From positions 1-11,754 of the forward strand of contig CAYHEQ010000031.1 in assembly GCA_964355795.1 (NCBI GenBank): DNA of 11,754 nt, written 5' to 3'. Positions 10,997-11,754 of the stretch are shown here, piece after piece (positions within the stretch are counted from its first letter, which is position 1; every line of letters starts with the position of its first letter). A program made the translations under genes and the position numbers. This stretch comes from CAYHEQ01 sp964355795 (lineage in GTDB: Bacteria > Patescibacteriota > JACPGU01). The notes under the pieces are model-generated. The model was not told where the DNA came from. It made no database searches and saw only the letters and a list, made by a program, of their open reading frames with translations.

Positions 10997-11562
10997 TGAA
11001 AAAAGGTATCAAAATCCTGCTCTTGGCTGATTTTTTCGCGGTGCTGGCGACGGGGATGATCGGCCCGATTTACGCTATTTTCGTCCAAGATATCGGTGGC
11101 GATATTTTGGATGCCAGCTGGGCGTATTTCGCCTATATGATTTCCTGTGGGATCGTCCTCTACCTTATGGGAATATGGGAAAACAAGGTGAAAAACAAAG
11201 GCCTTTTCGTGGTGGCGGGTTATGCCTTGAACGCGCTCGGTTGCCTCTCGTACTTTTTTGTCGGCAACCAATTTCAACTGGTGATTACGCAAATTATCCT
11301 AGGTCTCTCGCAAGCCGTCCTTTCACCGGTCTTTGACTCGCTTTACTCTGATTTCGTGAACCGCAAAAACAAAGCCCGCGAGTGGGCGGATTGGGAGGCG
11401 ATGCTCTATGTGACCAATGCCATCGCCGCTATTGTCGGCGGGTATTTCGTCGCTTCTTTCGGCTTCAAAAATCTTTTTCTCGTAATGTTTGTCGTCGCCC
11501 TCCTCGCCACCCTTGCCTCTACGGGGATGCTCAAAGGGAAGAAGTATTTGAGTGAGAGCTGA
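10996..11562 (+). CDS. Half-size major facilitator superfamily protein
   Basis: 188 residues with about six hydrophobic helices (roughly 7-30, 42-61, 69-90, 94-116, 134-156 and 159-178). This is half of the 12-helix MFS transporter. The N-terminal LLLADFFAVLATGMIGPIYAIFV (8-30) matches MFS helix 1. The loop between helices 2 and 3 (WENKVKNKG, 61-69) stands where the GxxxDrxGrr motif normally lies and keeps only the charge. The C-terminus (KGKKYLSES) is a clean basic end with a TGA stop, and I see no remnant of a second half. It could work as a dimer. The ATG at 10996 lacks a ribosome site and shares its A with the cassette arm; the frame extends to 10978, inside the arm. Confidence 0.8.
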   Translation: MKKGIKILLLADFFAVLATGMIGPIYAIFVQDIGGDILDASWAYFAYMISCGIVLYLMGIWENKVKNKGLFVVAGYALNALGCLSYFFVGNQFQLVITQIILGLSQAVLSPVFDSLYSDFVNRKNKAREWADWEAMLYVTNAIAAIVGGYFVASFGFKNLFLVMFVVALLATLASTGMLKGKKYLSES

Positions 11563-11563
11563 C

Positions 11564-11614
11564 GGTTGTGTAGGCACTTAGGAGTTGAACTCCTAAGTAG
11601 TTTCACATACAACC
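11564..11614. repeat. Two-stage stem-loop after the MFS gene
   Basis: An inner perfect 10-bp stem (11576-11585 with 11589-11598) with a TGA loop sits within an outer 8-bp stem (11564-11571 with 11607-11614, one G-T pair). No T-run follows, so it is not a standard terminator. The inner stem begins ACTTAG and ends CTAAGT, as does the hairpin at 9748-9772 (same size). Confidence 0.6.
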
Positions 11615-11658
11615 TATCTGGAACGACAACCAATAATAGCTCATTCCAGCCAAAACTA

Positions 11659-11687
11659 TTGACAAGCGCGGGATTTTGCTGTATAAT
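11659..11687 (+). promoter_or_regulatory. Consensus promoter reading out of the window
   Basis: TTGACA (11659-11664), a 17-base spacer and TATAAT (11682-11687): both hexamers are exact. The gene it serves lies mainly beyond the window end. Confidence 0.85.
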
Positions 11688-11696
11688 GGGGGTAGA

Positions 11697-11754
11697 TTGA
11701 AAAAGCTAAATTCCACCCTGAAAAAGGACACTCTCATTAGTAATAATACCTGCC
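11697..11754 (+). CDS. Possible start of a gene running off the window
   Basis: Of the three plus-strand frames after the promoter, only this one stays open to the window end. It would start at TTG (11697), 9 bases after the -10 box, and read as a basic N-terminus (KKLNSTLKKDTLIS). TTG is a weak choice and no ribosome site is visible, so the true start may lie beyond the window. Confidence 0.25.
   Translation, partial: MKKLNSTLKKDTLISNNTC

Overview
The window reads like a piece of a Patescibacteria (CPR, Parcubacteria-like) chromosome. The evidence is indirect: short genes and short spacers, many one-pass membrane proteins of unknown function, a GxxExxY protein and a 23S-IVS-type four-helix-bundle protein outside rRNA, a half-size MFS protein, a PolB-exonuclease-like protein, and many small palindromic repeats. 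TGA is used as a stop (the MFS gene), so the TGA=Gly code of Gracilibacteria/Absconditabacteria is unlikely. I see no rRNA or tRNA gene, and no gene-free stretch over 300 bases.

Layout. 1-870: thymidylate kinase with an unusual membrane-anchor extension, then a terminator. 870-2239: a tRNA-dihydrouridine synthase whose mRNA is probably leaderless, bracketed by two inverted copies of a 43-bp palindromic repeat and closed by a terminator. 2240-3835: a membrane-anchored protein with two carboxypeptidase-regulatory-like beta domains and a TolB/WD40-like propeller. 3836-6926: a strong promoter and a rightward set of small envelope proteins (117-aa membrane protein, YtxH-like, DUF5665-like), then an HtrA/DegP protease. 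A GxxExxY gene sits inside this set in its own inverted-repeat cassette. 6927-7588: a two-gene unit of small membrane proteins, including a 46-aa one. 7598-8512 (minus): prmC, carrying two in-frame palindromic repeat insertions. 8506-9136: divergent rubrerythrin-like gene. 9142-9746 (minus): an unrecognised 156-aa protein with its own promoter and terminator. 9746-11614: PolB-like 3'-5' exonuclease, four-helix-bundle protein in a second inverted-repeat cassette, and half-size MFS. 11659-11754: a consensus promoter reading out of the window.

How it works together. Most genes are unconnected housekeeping functions (dTMP phosphorylation, tRNA modification, release-factor methylation, envelope proteolysis, oxidative-stress defence). 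The unifying theme is the insertions. Two different IVS-type ORFs each lie between long inverted repeats, and in both cases the left arm touches the stop codon of the upstream gene and the right arm runs up to the start codon of the downstream gene. A third inverted repeat with no ORF (3917-4055), a palindrome that may split the htrA promoter, two palindromes inside prmC, and a palindrome pair around dus suggest that several families of small repeats have been active here. These cassettes are the best candidate for something undescribed.
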